In this document: positions 18,739 to 27,730 of the stretch, in pieces
Layout of the letters: each line of letters opens with the position of its first letter
Position numbering within the stretch: position 1 is the stretch's first letter
NCBI RefSeq assembly: GCF_024662015.1
Contig: NZ_CP102480.1
Location: forward strand, 2,328,501-2,392,500
Reading direction: 5' to 3'
DNA: 64,000 bases
Source of the DNA: Nisaea acidiphila
Lineage (GTDB): Bacteria > Pseudomonadota > Alphaproteobacteria > Thalassobaculales > Thalassobaculaceae
The notes under the pieces: model-generated
The model's database searches: none
What the model was told of the DNA's origin: nothing
What the model saw: the letters and a program-made list of their open reading frames with translations, nothing else
Position numbers and translations under genes: made by a program

Positions 18739-19935
18739 ATGGACAGCGCCGCGGCGGAGCCGTTCGGGGTCTATGTCCACTGGCCCTTCTGTTTGTCCAA
18801 ATGCCCCTATTGCGACTTCAACAGCCATGTCTCCTCCCGGATCGACCATGCGCGCTGGCGCGCCGCACTGAAACGGGAACTCGCCCATTTCAGGGAGCTG
18901 ACGCCTGACCGGACGGTCTCGAGCATCTTTTTCGGCGGCGGCACGCCATCGCTGATGGAACCCGAGACCGTGGCAGAAGTGATCGACGAAGTCCGCCGGC
19001 TCTGGCCCTGGACCAACCGGGTCGAGATCTCGCTTGAGGCCAACCCGACTTCCGTCGAGGCGGAGAAATTCGCCGGCTTCCGCCAAGCGGGAGTCAACCG
19101 CGTTTCCCTCGGCATCCAGGCGCTGAACGACCGGGATCTCGACTTTCTCGGCCGCGCCCACGACGCGGAGCAGGCGCTCGGCGCGATCGCGATCGCCCGC
19201 GAGAACTTCGAGCGCATGTCCTTCGACCTGATCTATTCCCGCCCGAAGCAGACCGTCGCGGCCTGGCGCGCCGAGCTCAAAGAGGCGCTCGCACTGGCGG
19301 CCGATCACATTTCGCTCTACCAGCTCACCATCGAGCCGGAGACCCCTTTCTTCGCCCGGCATGCAAGGGGCGAGATCGCCTTGCCGAAAGACACGCGGCA
19401 AGCGGAACTCTACGAGACCACCCAGGAAGTGCTCGAAGCGGCGGGCATGCCCGCCTACGAGGTTTCGAACCACGCGCGCACCGGCGCGGAATGCCGGCAT
19501 AATCTGGTTTATTGGCGCTATCATGATTATGCGGGCATCGGCCCCGGCGCCCATTCCCGGCTCCGCCGCCGCGGACCGGCGGGCGGAACCGTCACCCATG
19601 CGATCCAGACCGTCCGTGCGCCCGCGATCTGGCTCGACCGGGTCGACAGGAACGGGCACGGCATCGCCGAACAGGAGCCGGTCGGACGGGCCGGAAGGCT
19701 TACGGAAATGCTGATGATGGGGCTCCGGCTCTCCGAGGGGATCGAGCGCGAGCGCCTGGAGGCGGAAGCCGGGACAGAGATCGAGGCCCTGTTCGGCCGC
19801 CCCCTGCTGCAGGATCTAGAGGCCGCCGGTTATATCGAGCCTGTGTCGGACCGGCTCGCCGCGACCCTCGAGGGCCGGCAGCGTCTCAACGCGGTGATCG
19901 CCGCACTGAGCGCGCGTTTGCCTGAAATCGACTAG
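18739..19935 (+). CDS. hemW: HemW-like radical SAM heme chaperone
   Basis: 398 aa from the ATG at 18739. The radical SAM site is Cys18-X3-Cys22-X2-Cys25 in FCLSKCPYCDF; IFFGGGTPSLM and VSLGIQALND follow, then the HemN C-terminal domain with MGLRLSEGIER. It resembles oxygen-independent coproporphyrinogen oxidase but belongs to the HemW group, which binds and delivers heme. A true HemN oxidase is the alternative but the short N-terminus argues against it. Its stop shares the 4-nt palindrome CTAG with the stop of the convergent gene. Confidence 0.92.
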   Translation: MDSAAAEPFGVYVHWPFCLSKCPYCDFNSHVSSRIDHARWRAALKRELAHFRELTPDRTVSSIFFGGGTPSLMEPETVAEVIDEVRRLWPWTNRVEISLEANPTSVEAEKFAGFRQAGVNRVSLGIQALNDRDLDFLGRAHDAEQALGAIAIARENFERMSFDLIYSRPKQTVAAWRAELKEALALAADHISLYQLTIEPETPFFARHARGEIALPKDTRQAELYETTQEVLEAAGMPAYEVSNHARTGAECRHNLVYWRYHDYAGIGPGAHSRLRRRGPAGGTVTHAIQTVRAPAIWLDRVDRNGHGIAEQEPVGRAGRLTEMLMMGLRLSEGIERERLEAEAGTEIEALFGRPLLQDLEAAGYIEPVSDRLAATLEGRQRLNAVIAALSARLPEID

Positions 19936-21365
19936 TTCGTCAGATCGTCAAACCGTTCCGGCGCCGAATCTATTTGTTCGAGCGCCCGGTCCTTGATCTC
20001 GAAGATCGCGAGACCGCGCTGGTTGCTGCCGTCGGCAGCGAAGCGGAAGAGGCCGTTGAGAGCGACGAAACCGCTTTCCGCAGTCAGCGCTGAGCCACCG
20101 AAATCCGCGCCCGCTTCACCCCGTTGCAGGGACACCGAAAGCGCGATGGAATCGTAGGCGAGGGCAGCAAGCCCGGACGGCTGACGGCCGAACGCCGCCT
20201 CGTAGCGCAGCGCGAAATTCTCCCGGTAGAGCGCCGGCGGGGCGGAAAACCATCCCCCGACCAGGCTCGGCTCAGTGCCGAGGCTCGGATCCTCCCATTG
20301 CGCCGTGCCGAGCAGTTTCACCCGGCGCGTGTCGACATCGTAGAATGCGAGCAGCGGCGCGATCGAACGCAGCACATTGCCACCCTCAGGGATTAGAACC
20401 GCGTCGTAAGGCGGGTCTCCGAGCGTATCCATGGTCTCCAGCCGGGCGAGGGTCTGCCGGGAAATCTCGTCCGTGCGCCCCGCAAGCTCATCCTTCTGCA
20501 CCTTGAGGGATTCACGCCGGCTGTCATATTCCGCAAAGGCGCGCGCCGTTTCAGTAAAATCGCTCGCGAGCGAGTCGTAATAGGCGATCCGCGTTATTTC
20601 CGCGCCCGAGGCAAAAGCGGCCGACCGCGCGCTCTCCAGCACAAGATCGCCGTACCCGCCATGGGGCAGCAGCAATCCGATCCGCCGGTAGCCCTTTCCG
20701 ACGGCGTAGCGAATGACGCGCTCGATCTGCTGTGCCGGCATCAGTCCCATCAGATAGACGGGCGGACCGGCCACGCTGCGATCGTTGGAGAAAGCAACGG
20801 CATTGATCCCCGCTTCCGCGACAATCGGACGGACCGCCTCCGCCGAACGGCCATAGAGCGGGCCGAGGATCAACCGCGCACCGTCGGCGACCGCGAGGCG
20901 CGCCGCGTCCTCGGCGCCGTTCGGCGTGCCTTGTGTGTCGTAGACCATCAGGTTGTAGTCTTCGCCGGCAATATCGAAGAGTGCCATCTGCGCCGCGTCG
21001 AGCATGGCCTGGCCGACCGAGGCCCGCTGGCCGCTCAAGGGAAGCAGCAGGGCGATCCCCGCCGGCGCGCCCGGCTCCTGGATCAGCGGAGGTTCCGGTT
21101 CCGGCCGCTCGAAGGAAAGTTCTGTATCCGCAATGGCTCCCGGGCCGGATTGCAGGGACTGGTCCGGCGGCAAGCTCTCGGGTCCCGCCGGAGACGGCGC
21201 AGACTGGCTGCTCTGCCGGGGCGGGCTGACCGGCTCACGCTGCAATCCCGGCAATCCGGGTGTCTGGCAACCTGCCAGCACCAGCACGATCAGCAGCGCC
21301 GGCAGGAGCGCGATCCGGCGACCGGGCGTGAAAAGCACTTGGAGAAAGCCGTCGCTTCCTCCCAT
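19932..21365 (-). CDS. Penicillin-binding protein activator (LpoA-like) lipoprotein
   Basis: 477 aa from the ATG at 21365. A hydrophobic leader ends LAGC, with the lipidated Cys at 33. A Pro/Ser/Gln-rich linker (about 40-105) follows, then a periplasmic-binding-protein type I domain from IALLLPLSGQRASVGQAML to the end. This domain order matches the LpoA-like proteins annotated as penicillin-binding-protein activators, which stimulate peptidoglycan synthases from the outer membrane; a solute-binding role is the alternative. The gene is divergent from rsmI, the common arrangement. Confidence 0.87.
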   Translation of the reverse strand: MGGSDGFLQVLFTPGRRIALLPALLIVLVLAGCQTPGLPGLQREPVSPPRQSSQSAPSPAGPESLPPDQSLQSGPGAIADTELSFERPEPEPPLIQEPGAPAGIALLLPLSGQRASVGQAMLDAAQMALFDIAGEDYNLMVYDTQGTPNGAEDAARLAVADGARLILGPLYGRSAEAVRPIVAEAGINAVAFSNDRSVAGPPVYLMGLMPAQQIERVIRYAVGKGYRRIGLLLPHGGYGDLVLESARSAAFASGAEITRIAYYDSLASDFTETARAFAEYDSRRESLKVQKDELAGRTDEISRQTLARLETMDTLGDPPYDAVLIPEGGNVLRSIAPLLAFYDVDTRRVKLLGTAQWEDPSLGTEPSLVGGWFSAPPALYRENFALRYEAAFGRQPSGLAALAYDSIALSVSLQRGEAGADFGGSALTAESGFVALNGLFRFAADGSNQRGLAIFEIKDRALEQIDSAPERFDDLTN

Positions 21366-21412
21366 AACTCGACTATTGCCCAGAACATCGCTCCGTGGGT
21401 TTCCGGTACGGT

Positions 21413-22387
21413 ATGAAAACGCGCGCACCTCAGACCTCCTCCCGCTCGTCGGCGCCAAAGGCTAATCAAGGCGCGGACGAGAGTAAACCGCCGCAAGATG
21501 GCACCAATGTGACTTCGGTCCCTGTGGAGATGGCGCAGGAGCCGGAAAAGATTCACATCGACGGTCTCGTTCTGGTCGCCACACCGATCGGCAATCTCGG
21601 CGATATCTCGCGCCGCGCGCTGGAAACCCTGGCCGCCGCCGATATCGTCGCCTGCGAGGACACGAGACTGACCGGCCGCCTGTTGCAGCGTTTCGCGATC
21701 AGGACCCGCCTGCTCGCCTATCAGGATCACAATGCGGAAAAAAGCCGTCCCGAGCTGCTCCGGATGCTCGCGGAGGGCAAGAGCATCGCGCTGGTAACGG
21801 ATGCCGGTACGCCCACCATCTCCGATCCCGGTTACAAACTGGTTCGCGAAGCGGCTGCACAAGGCACGCCGGTCACCTCGGTTCCGGGACCGGCCGCGCC
21901 GGTGGTCGCGCTGTCTATTTCCGGCCTGCCGACGGACAGGTTCTTTTTCGGCGGCTTCCTGCCGACGAAGAAAGGCGAGCGCCGCCGGGTGCTGGAGGAG
22001 GTGGCGCGGTTGCGGGCCACCCTTATATTCTTCGAGGCCCCACGCCGATTGGCGGAATCTCTCGCCGACGCCGCCGAGATCCTCGGTTCGAGGGACATGG
22101 CCGTGGCGCGTGAACTGACGAAACGTTTCGAGGATGTAACGCGCGGCCGGACGGACATGCTGGCCCGTCACTATGCGGAAACGGAGCCGCCGAAAGGCGA
22201 GGCCGTGCTGCTTTTCGGGCCGCCGGAAGCGGAGGAACGGCCGAGCGCCGAGACGCTCGACGGCATGCTCTCGGACGCCCTCGGCCGGGTCAGCCTCAAG
22301 GACGCGGCCAAGGAAATCGCTGCGAAGACCGGAGTGCCGCGCAAGGAAATCTACGAGCGTGCGCTGCGTCTGAAGGAGCCGGGATGA
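21413..22387 (+). CDS. rsmI: 16S rRNA (cytidine1402-2'-O)-methyltransferase
   Basis: 324 aa from the ATG at 21413 (a GTG at 21395 is also in frame). After a non-conserved, Ser/Pro-rich N-terminus of about 45 residues the SAM-dependent tetrapyrrole-methylase fold begins: VLVATPIGNLGDISRRALE, ACEDTRLTGRLL, LVTDAGTPTISDPGY, VPGPAA. It methylates C1402 of 16S rRNA, near the decoding site. The extended N-terminus is longer than in E. coli (286 aa); a later start (ATG 21530) is possible. Overlaps yraN by 4 nt. Confidence 0.96.
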   Translation: MKTRAPQTSSRSSAPKANQGADESKPPQDGTNVTSVPVEMAQEPEKIHIDGLVLVATPIGNLGDISRRALETLAAADIVACEDTRLTGRLLQRFAIRTRLLAYQDHNAEKSRPELLRMLAEGKSIALVTDAGTPTISDPGYKLVREAAAQGTPVTSVPGPAAPVVALSISGLPTDRFFFGGFLPTKKGERRRVLEEVARLRATLIFFEAPRRLAESLADAAEILGSRDMAVARELTKRFEDVTRGRTDMLARHYAETEPPKGEAVLLFGPPEAEERPSAETLDGMLSDALGRVSLKDAAKEIAAKTGVPRKEIYERALRLKEPG

Positions 22388-22779
22388 GGCCCCGCGGCGT
22401 CAGTGGCGAAGCCGTCGCGCGGCGCAGGGCGCAGCGCTTCGGGATCCTCGCCGAGGCGCTCTGCCGTTTCATCCTGCGGCTGAAGGGATACCGCATTCTG
22501 GCCAGCCGGCTGCGCACAAAGGTCGGCGAGATCGACATCCTTGCGGAACGCGGCCGCACCCTCGCCATCGTCGAGGTGAAGGCCCGGCCGACGGAGCGAG
22601 CGGCGCGGGAGGCTGTTACGAATGTGCAATGGCGGCGGCTGCAGCGGGCGGCGCTCTGGGTCCAGCGGGGAAATGCACATCTCGCGCAGCACCGTCTCAG
22701 ATTTGACCTATTCGCAGTGGCACACTGGCGCGTTCCCCGCCATATTCAGAATGTCTGGATCGCCGACCACAATATATAG
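22384..22779 (+). CDS. yraN: UPF0102 (YraN) nuclease-fold protein
   Basis: 131 aa. Restriction-endonuclease-like core with KVGEIDILAERGRTLAIVEVKAR, carrying the Asp...Glu-x-Lys pattern of this fold, and a C-terminal LRFDLFAV. The family is widely conserved and linked by gene order to rsmI; the biochemical function is not settled. The ATG overlaps the rsmI stop (ATGA), so translation is probably coupled. Confidence 0.93.
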   Translation: MRPRGVSGEAVARRRAQRFGILAEALCRFILRLKGYRILASRLRTKVGEIDILAERGRTLAIVEVKARPTERAAREAVTNVQWRRLQRAALWVQRGNAHLAQHRLRFDLFAVAHWRVPRHIQNVWIADHNI

Positions 22780-22789
22780 AGTAACCAGC

Positions 22790-23380
22790 ATGCCGAGAGC
22801 CGCTCTCCTTCTTCTGCCTCTGTTCCTTCTCCCGCTCGCCGCCGGTGGCTGCACGCCGGTCGGAGTCGCCGTCGGCGCCGGCGCCACCGCAGCGACCGCC
22901 AGCCAGTCCGAGCGCGGCCTCGAAGGCACAGCGCGCGACATCGCGATCAAGACCGAGATCAATCACTATCTCTTTCAAAAGAACGTGGACCTGTTTTCCG
23001 CGGTCGGTCTCTCGGTCGAGGACGGACGCGTGCTGCTGACAGGTTCGGTGCCGAGGCCGGAAGACCGGATCGAAGCGGCCCGGCTCGCCTGGAAGGCCGA
23101 CGGCATCCGCGAAGTGATCAACGAGATCCAGGTGGTCGACAATTCCGACATCGTGGATAAAGCCCGCGACACCTGGATCGAGACCCAGCTGGAAACCCAG
23201 ATGCTGTTCGACAGCGGCATCAGCTCAATCAATTACGATGTCGATACGGTCAACGGCACGGTCTATCTCTTCGGCATCGCCCAGAGCAATGCCGAACTGC
23301 AGCTGGTCATCAACCATGCCCGAAATCTCGACTATGTGCGCAACGTCGTGAGCTACGTCAGGGTCAAGGGCGCCTCCTGA
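22790..23380 (+). CDS. BON-domain lipoprotein
   Basis: 196 aa from the ATG at 22790, 10 nt after yraN. A hydrophobic leader ends Ala-Gly-Gly-Cys (Cys21). Two BON domains follow (about 50-115 and 125-190), each with the pattern short helix, Val-Leu-x-Gly turn and conserved Gly: VLLTGSVPRPED and VYLFGIAQSNAEL. BON proteins bind phospholipid and help keep the outer membrane intact (DolP/OsmY type). Position after yraN fits the yraN-dolP arrangement known in proteobacteria; equivalence to DolP is inferred. Confidence 0.88.
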   Translation: MPRAALLLLPLFLLPLAAGGCTPVGVAVGAGATAATASQSERGLEGTARDIAIKTEINHYLFQKNVDLFSAVGLSVEDGRVLLTGSVPRPEDRIEAARLAWKADGIREVINEIQVVDNSDIVDKARDTWIETQLETQMLFDSGISSINYDVDTVNGTVYLFGIAQSNAELQLVINHARNLDYVRNVVSYVRVKGAS

Positions 23381-23383
23381 TCC

Positions 23384-24205
23384 ATGATCCCCGATCCGGA
23401 GAGCACCCGCGCTAGCCTCGAGAGGATCGGCAAGGAGGGCCTCGCGGCAGAGGGTCTCGCCGAAGCGGCACTGCTGCTGGCCTCCCTCGACCGCCCTGGC
23501 GTGCCGCTGGACCGCTATCGCGAGCAACTCGACTCCTTCAGCGAGAGCGCGCGGGCCCGCGGCGAAAGCAGCCCTGCCGCGGCGCTCGCTGAGACCTTCG
23601 CCGGGGAATTCGGCTTTGCGGGCGACGAGAAGACCTATGACGACCCGCAGAACGCCAACCTGATCCGCGTGATCGACCGGCGCAAGGGCCTGCCGGTCGC
23701 GCTCGGCATTCTCTATATCGCGACGGCACGGGCGCTCGGACTCGATGCCGGAGGGCTTAATTTCCCGAACCATTTCCTGATCCGCGTCCAGGACGGCGGT
23801 GCCCGGCAGATCATCGACCCCTTCAACGGCGGTGCGGTCCTCGATGCCCGCGATCTCAGGCGCCTGCTGACAAGTTTTCAGGGTGAGCAGGCCGAGTTGA
23901 GCCAGGCGCATTACCGCGATGTCAGCGACCTCGATATTTTGTTGCGACTCCAGAACAATATCAAGCTGCGCCTGCTCCGCAACGGCAAGCTGGAGCCGGC
24001 ACTCCGGGTGATTCGCGACATGCGGCTTCTGGCACCCGGCCTCCCGAGCCTGATGCGCGAGGAAGGCCTGTTGCTGGCCCGCAAGGGCGAGCGCCGCGCC
24101 GCGATCGGCTGCCTCAGGGATTTCCTCGCCACGGACAATATCCCCGAGCCGGAACGGCTGGAGGTCGCGCGCATGCTTCAAGTTCTGGAAAGTCAATTGA
24201 ACTGA
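23384..24205 (+). CDS. SirB1-family transglutaminase-like protein with TPR-like C-terminus
   Basis: 273 aa. The first ~170 residues match the SirB1 N-terminal domain: [22 protein letters not shown], then [11 protein letters not shown] and IIDPFNGG, corresponding to the His and Asp parts of a transglutaminase fold. The place where a catalytic Cys would be expected holds Val-Ala-Leu, so peptidase activity is doubtful, as in most of this family. Helical repeats follow (about 200-270). It starts 3 nt after the BON gene and is 97 nt before gshB. Function unknown. Confidence 0.85.
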   Translation: MIPDPESTRASLERIGKEGLAAEGLAEAALLLASLDRPGVPLDRYREQLDSFSESARARGESSPAAALAETFAGEFGFAGDEKTYDDPQNANLIRVIDRRKGLPVALGILYIATARALGLDAGGLNFPNHFLIRVQDGGARQIIDPFNGGAVLDARDLRRLLTSFQGEQAELSQAHYRDVSDLDILLRLQNNIKLRLLRNGKLEPALRVIRDMRLLAPGLPSLMREEGLLLARKGERRAAIGCLRDFLATDNIPEPERLEVARMLQVLESQLN

Positions 24206-24302
24206 GCCGGAAAGGCGGTTGATCGGACGGCGCCAATCGCCACATAGTCGCCGCTCGGAACATTCGCGCCTGCCTGACTGGCGCACCCGCACGGAGGAAA
24301 GC

Positions 24303-25244
24303 ATGGGGCTCGGCGTCGCCATCCAGATGGACCCGATCGAGGCAATCGACATCAACGGGGACAGCAGCTTCGTCATGGCGCTCGAGGCCAAGCGCCGGGG
24401 CCACAAGCTCTATCATTACCAGCCGAAGGATCTGAGTTTCCGGGACCGCAAGGTGCTGGCCCGGGTCCGCGCGCTCGACGTGCGCCGCGAGCTCGGCAAC
24501 CATTACAGTCTAGGCGAGCCGGAGACGGTGGATCTCTCGGAGATGGACGTGGTCCTGATGCGTCAGGATCCGCCTTTCGACATGTCCTACATCACCGCGA
24601 CCCACATCCTGGAGCATATCCACCCGAAGACGCTGGTGGTGAACGACCCGGTGCATGTACGGAACGCACCGGAGAAACTCTTCGTCACCCATTTCGAAGA
24701 CGTGATGCCGCCCACCCTGATCACCAACGACCGGGAGCAGATCCTGGAGTTCCGGGCCGAGCACGAGGACATCATCGTCAAGCCGCTCTTCGGCAATGGC
24801 GGCGCCGGGGTCTTTCACCTGAAGCCCGGCGACGAGAACCTGAACTCCCTGCTTGAGCTTTTCACCGAGATGTATCGCGAGCCGGTGATCGTGCAGCGCT
24901 ATCTGCCGGAGGTCCGCCAGGGCGACAAGCGGGTGATCCTGATCGACGGCAAGGCGGTCGGCGCGATCAACCGCGTGCCGGCAGCGGGCGAGGCCCGTTC
25001 CAACATGCATGTCGGCGGCCGCGCGGAAAAGGCGGAGTTGACCGCGCGCGACCGTGAAATCTGCGAAATCATCGGCCCGACCCTCGCCGAGAAGGGGCTG
25101 ATCTTCGTCGGCATCGACGTGATCGGCCGCTATCTGACCGAGATCAACGTCACCTCTCCGACCGGCCTGCAGGAGCTCGGCCGTTTCGACGGTCGTTCGA
25201 TCGAGGCGGAACTCTGGGACGCGATCGAGTCCAAGCTCGGATAA
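24303..25244 (+). CDS. gshB: Glutathione synthetase
   Basis: 313 aa from the ATG at 24303, chosen for the strong GGAGGAAAGC just upstream; the frame extends back to 24219. N-terminal substrate domain with [14 protein letters not shown], then an ATP-grasp domain with [14 protein letters not shown] and a metal-binding C-terminal [12 protein letters not shown]. It joins gamma-glutamylcysteine and glycine to make glutathione. Its length matches E. coli GshB (316). Confidence 0.98.
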   Translation: MGLGVAIQMDPIEAIDINGDSSFVMALEAKRRGHKLYHYQPKDLSFRDRKVLARVRALDVRRELGNHYSLGEPETVDLSEMDVVLMRQDPPFDMSYITATHILEHIHPKTLVVNDPVHVRNAPEKLFVTHFEDVMPPTLITNDREQILEFRAEHEDIIVKPLFGNGGAGVFHLKPGDENLNSLLELFTEMYREPVIVQRYLPEVRQGDKRVILIDGKAVGAINRVPAAGEARSNMHVGGRAEKAELTARDREICEIIGPTLAEKGLIFVGIDVIGRYLTEINVTSPTGLQELGRFDGRSIEAELWDAIESKLG

Positions 25245-25247
25245 GAC

Positions 25248-26075
25248 TCAGTCCGGCAAGGCACCGACGCTGACAGGGGCAGTGCAGCCAAGACGGGTGC
25301 GGAGATCGCCCGCCGGAGCAGAGACCGTTCCGGGGGCGAAGACAAGCCCGCTGCGCCGGGCTATTTCCGATACCGATACGTCGTGGCGTCCGTCGCAGTA
25401 ATCGGCACGCCTTGACGTTTCCTGGTCCAGTACGAAGCCGGCCGCCAGCACCGTCCCCTCGCGCGTCAGCAGCACGATCTTCCAATATCCGCTCGGCACC
25501 CGATGCGGCTCGTCGGCTTCGGGCAGCGCCGGCATCTCGTGCTCGTAGAGCGGCCCGGTGAGGACATGGACCGTTCCCGCGTCCGATTTGGCCAGCGTAC
25601 GCACCGCGCTTTCCAGGTTCTTCCAGGGGCCCTGATTGAGCGCACTCTTCTGCGGCGTGATGTTGGAGAGATAGTTTGTCGTCGCCCAATCGGGGGCGTT
25701 GGAAAAACTGGCGAGCGGCGCTTGGTGGCCGCGGTCGGTCTTCAGCGCCTTGTGGGCCCCCTTATAGTCCGCCGGCTCCAGAGTCTCCTCCGGCGGGATC
25801 TCCGGGTCCGCGCGCCAGACCCTCTTCTTCGACTTGCCGATATCGGCAGGCGCGACCTCGTAAGCGACCCAGTCCGCAAATTTGGTCGCCGCGTTGTTCG
25901 AGAGCGTGTGGCTCTCGCGGCGGACGAGCAGGTTTTCGCTCTGCGCCTTCGGACAGGCTTGCAGACAGTTCGGGTCCAGGAGCGGCTCCGCCAGAAGCGG
26001 CGCGCGGGGAAAAATGAGTAGCAGGAGCAGGGCCGAAAGCCCGGACAGGCGGCACTGCCGCGGAAAGCCGTACAT
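25248..26075 (-). CDS. Secreted DNA/RNA non-specific endonuclease (His-Me finger)
   Basis: 275 aa from the ATG at 26075 (a GTG at 26087 is also in frame). A hydrophobic signal segment (about 11-29) is followed by Cys37 and Cys41, so export is expected. The nuclease core carries the DRGH motif (114-117) with catalytic His117, and metal-binding Asn147 in ALNQGPW; the 30-residue spacing equals that of Serratia nuclease (His89/Asn119). It would cleave DNA and RNA in the periplasm or outside the cell. It lies downstream of comM on the same strand. Confidence 0.88.
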   Translation of the reverse strand: MYGFPRQCRLSGLSALLLLLIFPRAPLLAEPLLDPNCLQACPKAQSENLLVRRESHTLSNNAATKFADWVAYEVAPADIGKSKKRVWRADPEIPPEETLEPADYKGAHKALKTDRGHQAPLASFSNAPDWATTNYLSNITPQKSALNQGPWKNLESAVRTLAKSDAGTVHVLTGPLYEHEMPALPEADEPHRVPSGYWKIVLLTREGTVLAAGFVLDQETSRRADYCDGRHDVSVSEIARRSGLVFAPGTVSAPAGDLRTRLGCTAPVSVGALPD

Positions 26076-26105
26076 GTCCAATCGCACCGAAGGTTATCGA
26101 TGCGA

Positions 26106-26149
26106 TTGAATAACATATTACTCTAACGGATGAGTAGAAAATTATTCAA
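26106..26149. repeat. AT-rich nested inverted repeat between comM and the nuclease gene
   Basis: Outer arms TTGAATAA (26106-26113) and TTATTCAA (26142-26149) enclose inner arms TACTC (26119-26123) and GAGTA (26132-26136). It starts 1 nt beyond the comM stop and ends 30 nt before the nuclease ATG. It stands out as AT-rich in a GC-rich region. It could be a hairpin that ends comM transcription, or an operator or cruciform controlling the nuclease; there is no T-run. Confidence 0.65.
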
Positions 26150-26150
26150 C

Positions 26151-27677
26151 TCATGCAGCCTGCTTCAGCACGATCCCCCGATAGGCAAGCGCCTCGGCCA
26201 CATGGGTGCGGCGGACCGGTTCCGAGCCTTCCAGATCGGCGATGGTCCGGGCGACCCGGAGGATGCGGTGATATCCGCGGGCGGAGAGCGATAAGCGATG
26301 CGCCGCCTCCTCCATCAGCGCCTGTCCCGCCGGCTCGGGCCGCGCCGCCTGCTCCAACAGCCTTCCGTTCAGCCCGGCATTGGTCTGCTGGATGCCCTCT
26401 TCCCCCGCCGCCTCGAAGCGGCGTTTCTGCATTTGCCGGGCGCGCGCGACCCGCGCCGCGACGGTTTCGGACGGTTCGGCCTCCGGCGGCGCGGCCAGCG
26501 CGCGGGCGGACACGGGTTCGATCTCAATGCGGAGATCGAACCGGTCGAGCAGCGGGCCGGAGAGCCTTGCCTGATAGTCGAGGCCGCATTTCGGCGCCCG
26601 GCCGCAGGCGTGCGCCGGGTCGGAGAGATAGCCGCAGCGGCAGGGATTCATCGCCGCGATGAGCTGGAAGCGCGCCGGATAAGTCACCCGGTTGTTGGCC
26701 CGGCTGACCACCGCCTGGCCGGTCTCGATAGATTGGCGCAGCGAGTCCAGCACAGTGCGCGGAAATTCCGCCAGCTCGTCGAGAAAGAGCACCCCGCAAT
26801 GGGCGAGCGACACCTCTCCCGGCCGGGCCTGCAACCCGCCGCCGACCAGGGCCGGTATGGAACTCGAATGATGTGGATCGCGATAGGGGCGGGTGCGCGA
26901 AATACGCCCGCCCTTCAGGTCCCCGGCGACGCTTCGGATCATCGCGACCTCCAGTGCCTCCCGCGGCTCCAGCGGCGGCAGCAGGCCGGGCAGCCGTGCG
27001 GCGAGCATAGATTTTCCGGCTCCGGGTGGCCCCGTCATCAGGAGATTGTGGCCGCCTGCCGCGGCGATCTCCAGCGCGCGCTTGGCGCTTTCCTGGCCTT
27101 TCACGTCGGCGAGGTCCGGCAGCGCGCCCGCCGCCTCCGGCCCCGCCGGATCGGGCGGCGTCAGCACCTGACTGCCTTTGAAATGATTGATCAGCGCCAG
27201 CAGGTTCCGTGGTGCCAGGACCTCGATATTGCCCGCCCAGGCCGCCTCGGGCCCACAGCTCTCGGGACAGATGATCCCGGCACCCCGGGCCGAAGCGCCG
27301 AGCGCGGCCGGGAGAATGCCGGAGACCTCGGTCAACTGACCGTCCAGCGCCAGCTCCCCCAGCACAAGATAGCCCGCGATCTCGTCCGCCGGCAGCACCC
27401 CCATCTGCACCAAGATGCCAACGGCGATCGGCAGGTCGTAATGGCTACCTTCCTTGGTGACGTCCGCGGGCGCCAGATTGACCGTGATCCGCTGCGGCGG
27501 CAGGGCGAGGCCGAGCGCACTCAGAGCCGCCCGCACCCGGTCCTTGCTCTCGTCCACCGCCTTGGCCGGCAGGCCGACGATGGAAAAGGCGGGCAGGCCG
27601 TTTCCCATATGCACCTGAACGTCGATATCGAGGGTATCCACCCCCCGGAACGCCACCGTCCGAACCCGCGCGACCAT
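26151..27677 (-). CDS. comM: ComM/YifB family Mg-chelatase-like AAA+ helicase
   Basis: 508 aa, the family length. N-terminal Lon-like domain with FSIVGLPAKAVDESKDRVRAAL, then an AAA+ module: Walker A GPPGAGKS, Walker B LFLDELAEF and the sensor region MNPCRCGY with a Cys cluster following, and a C-terminal helical domain with SLSARGYHRILRVARTIADL. In Vibrio and Acinetobacter ComM is a hexameric branch-migration helicase for natural transformation; it is also present in species not known to be competent. Clear ATG start. Confidence 0.95.
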   Translation of the reverse strand: MVARVRTVAFRGVDTLDIDVQVHMGNGLPAFSIVGLPAKAVDESKDRVRAALSALGLALPPQRITVNLAPADVTKEGSHYDLPIAVGILVQMGVLPADEIAGYLVLGELALDGQLTEVSGILPAALGASARGAGIICPESCGPEAAWAGNIEVLAPRNLLALINHFKGSQVLTPPDPAGPEAAGALPDLADVKGQESAKRALEIAAAGGHNLLMTGPPGAGKSMLAARLPGLLPPLEPREALEVAMIRSVAGDLKGGRISRTRPYRDPHHSSSIPALVGGGLQARPGEVSLAHCGVLFLDELAEFPRTVLDSLRQSIETGQAVVSRANNRVTYPARFQLIAAMNPCRCGYLSDPAHACGRAPKCGLDYQARLSGPLLDRFDLRIEIEPVSARALAAPPEAEPSETVAARVARARQMQKRRFEAAGEEGIQQTNAGLNGRLLEQAARPEPAGQALMEEAAHRLSLSARGYHRILRVARTIADLEGSEPVRRTHVAEALAYRGIVLKQAA

Positions 27678-27730
27678 AAGACTTCCCCCGAGATTGCCTC
27701 CCGGGGGTTATGGAGCGCCTAGAGAAGGTT

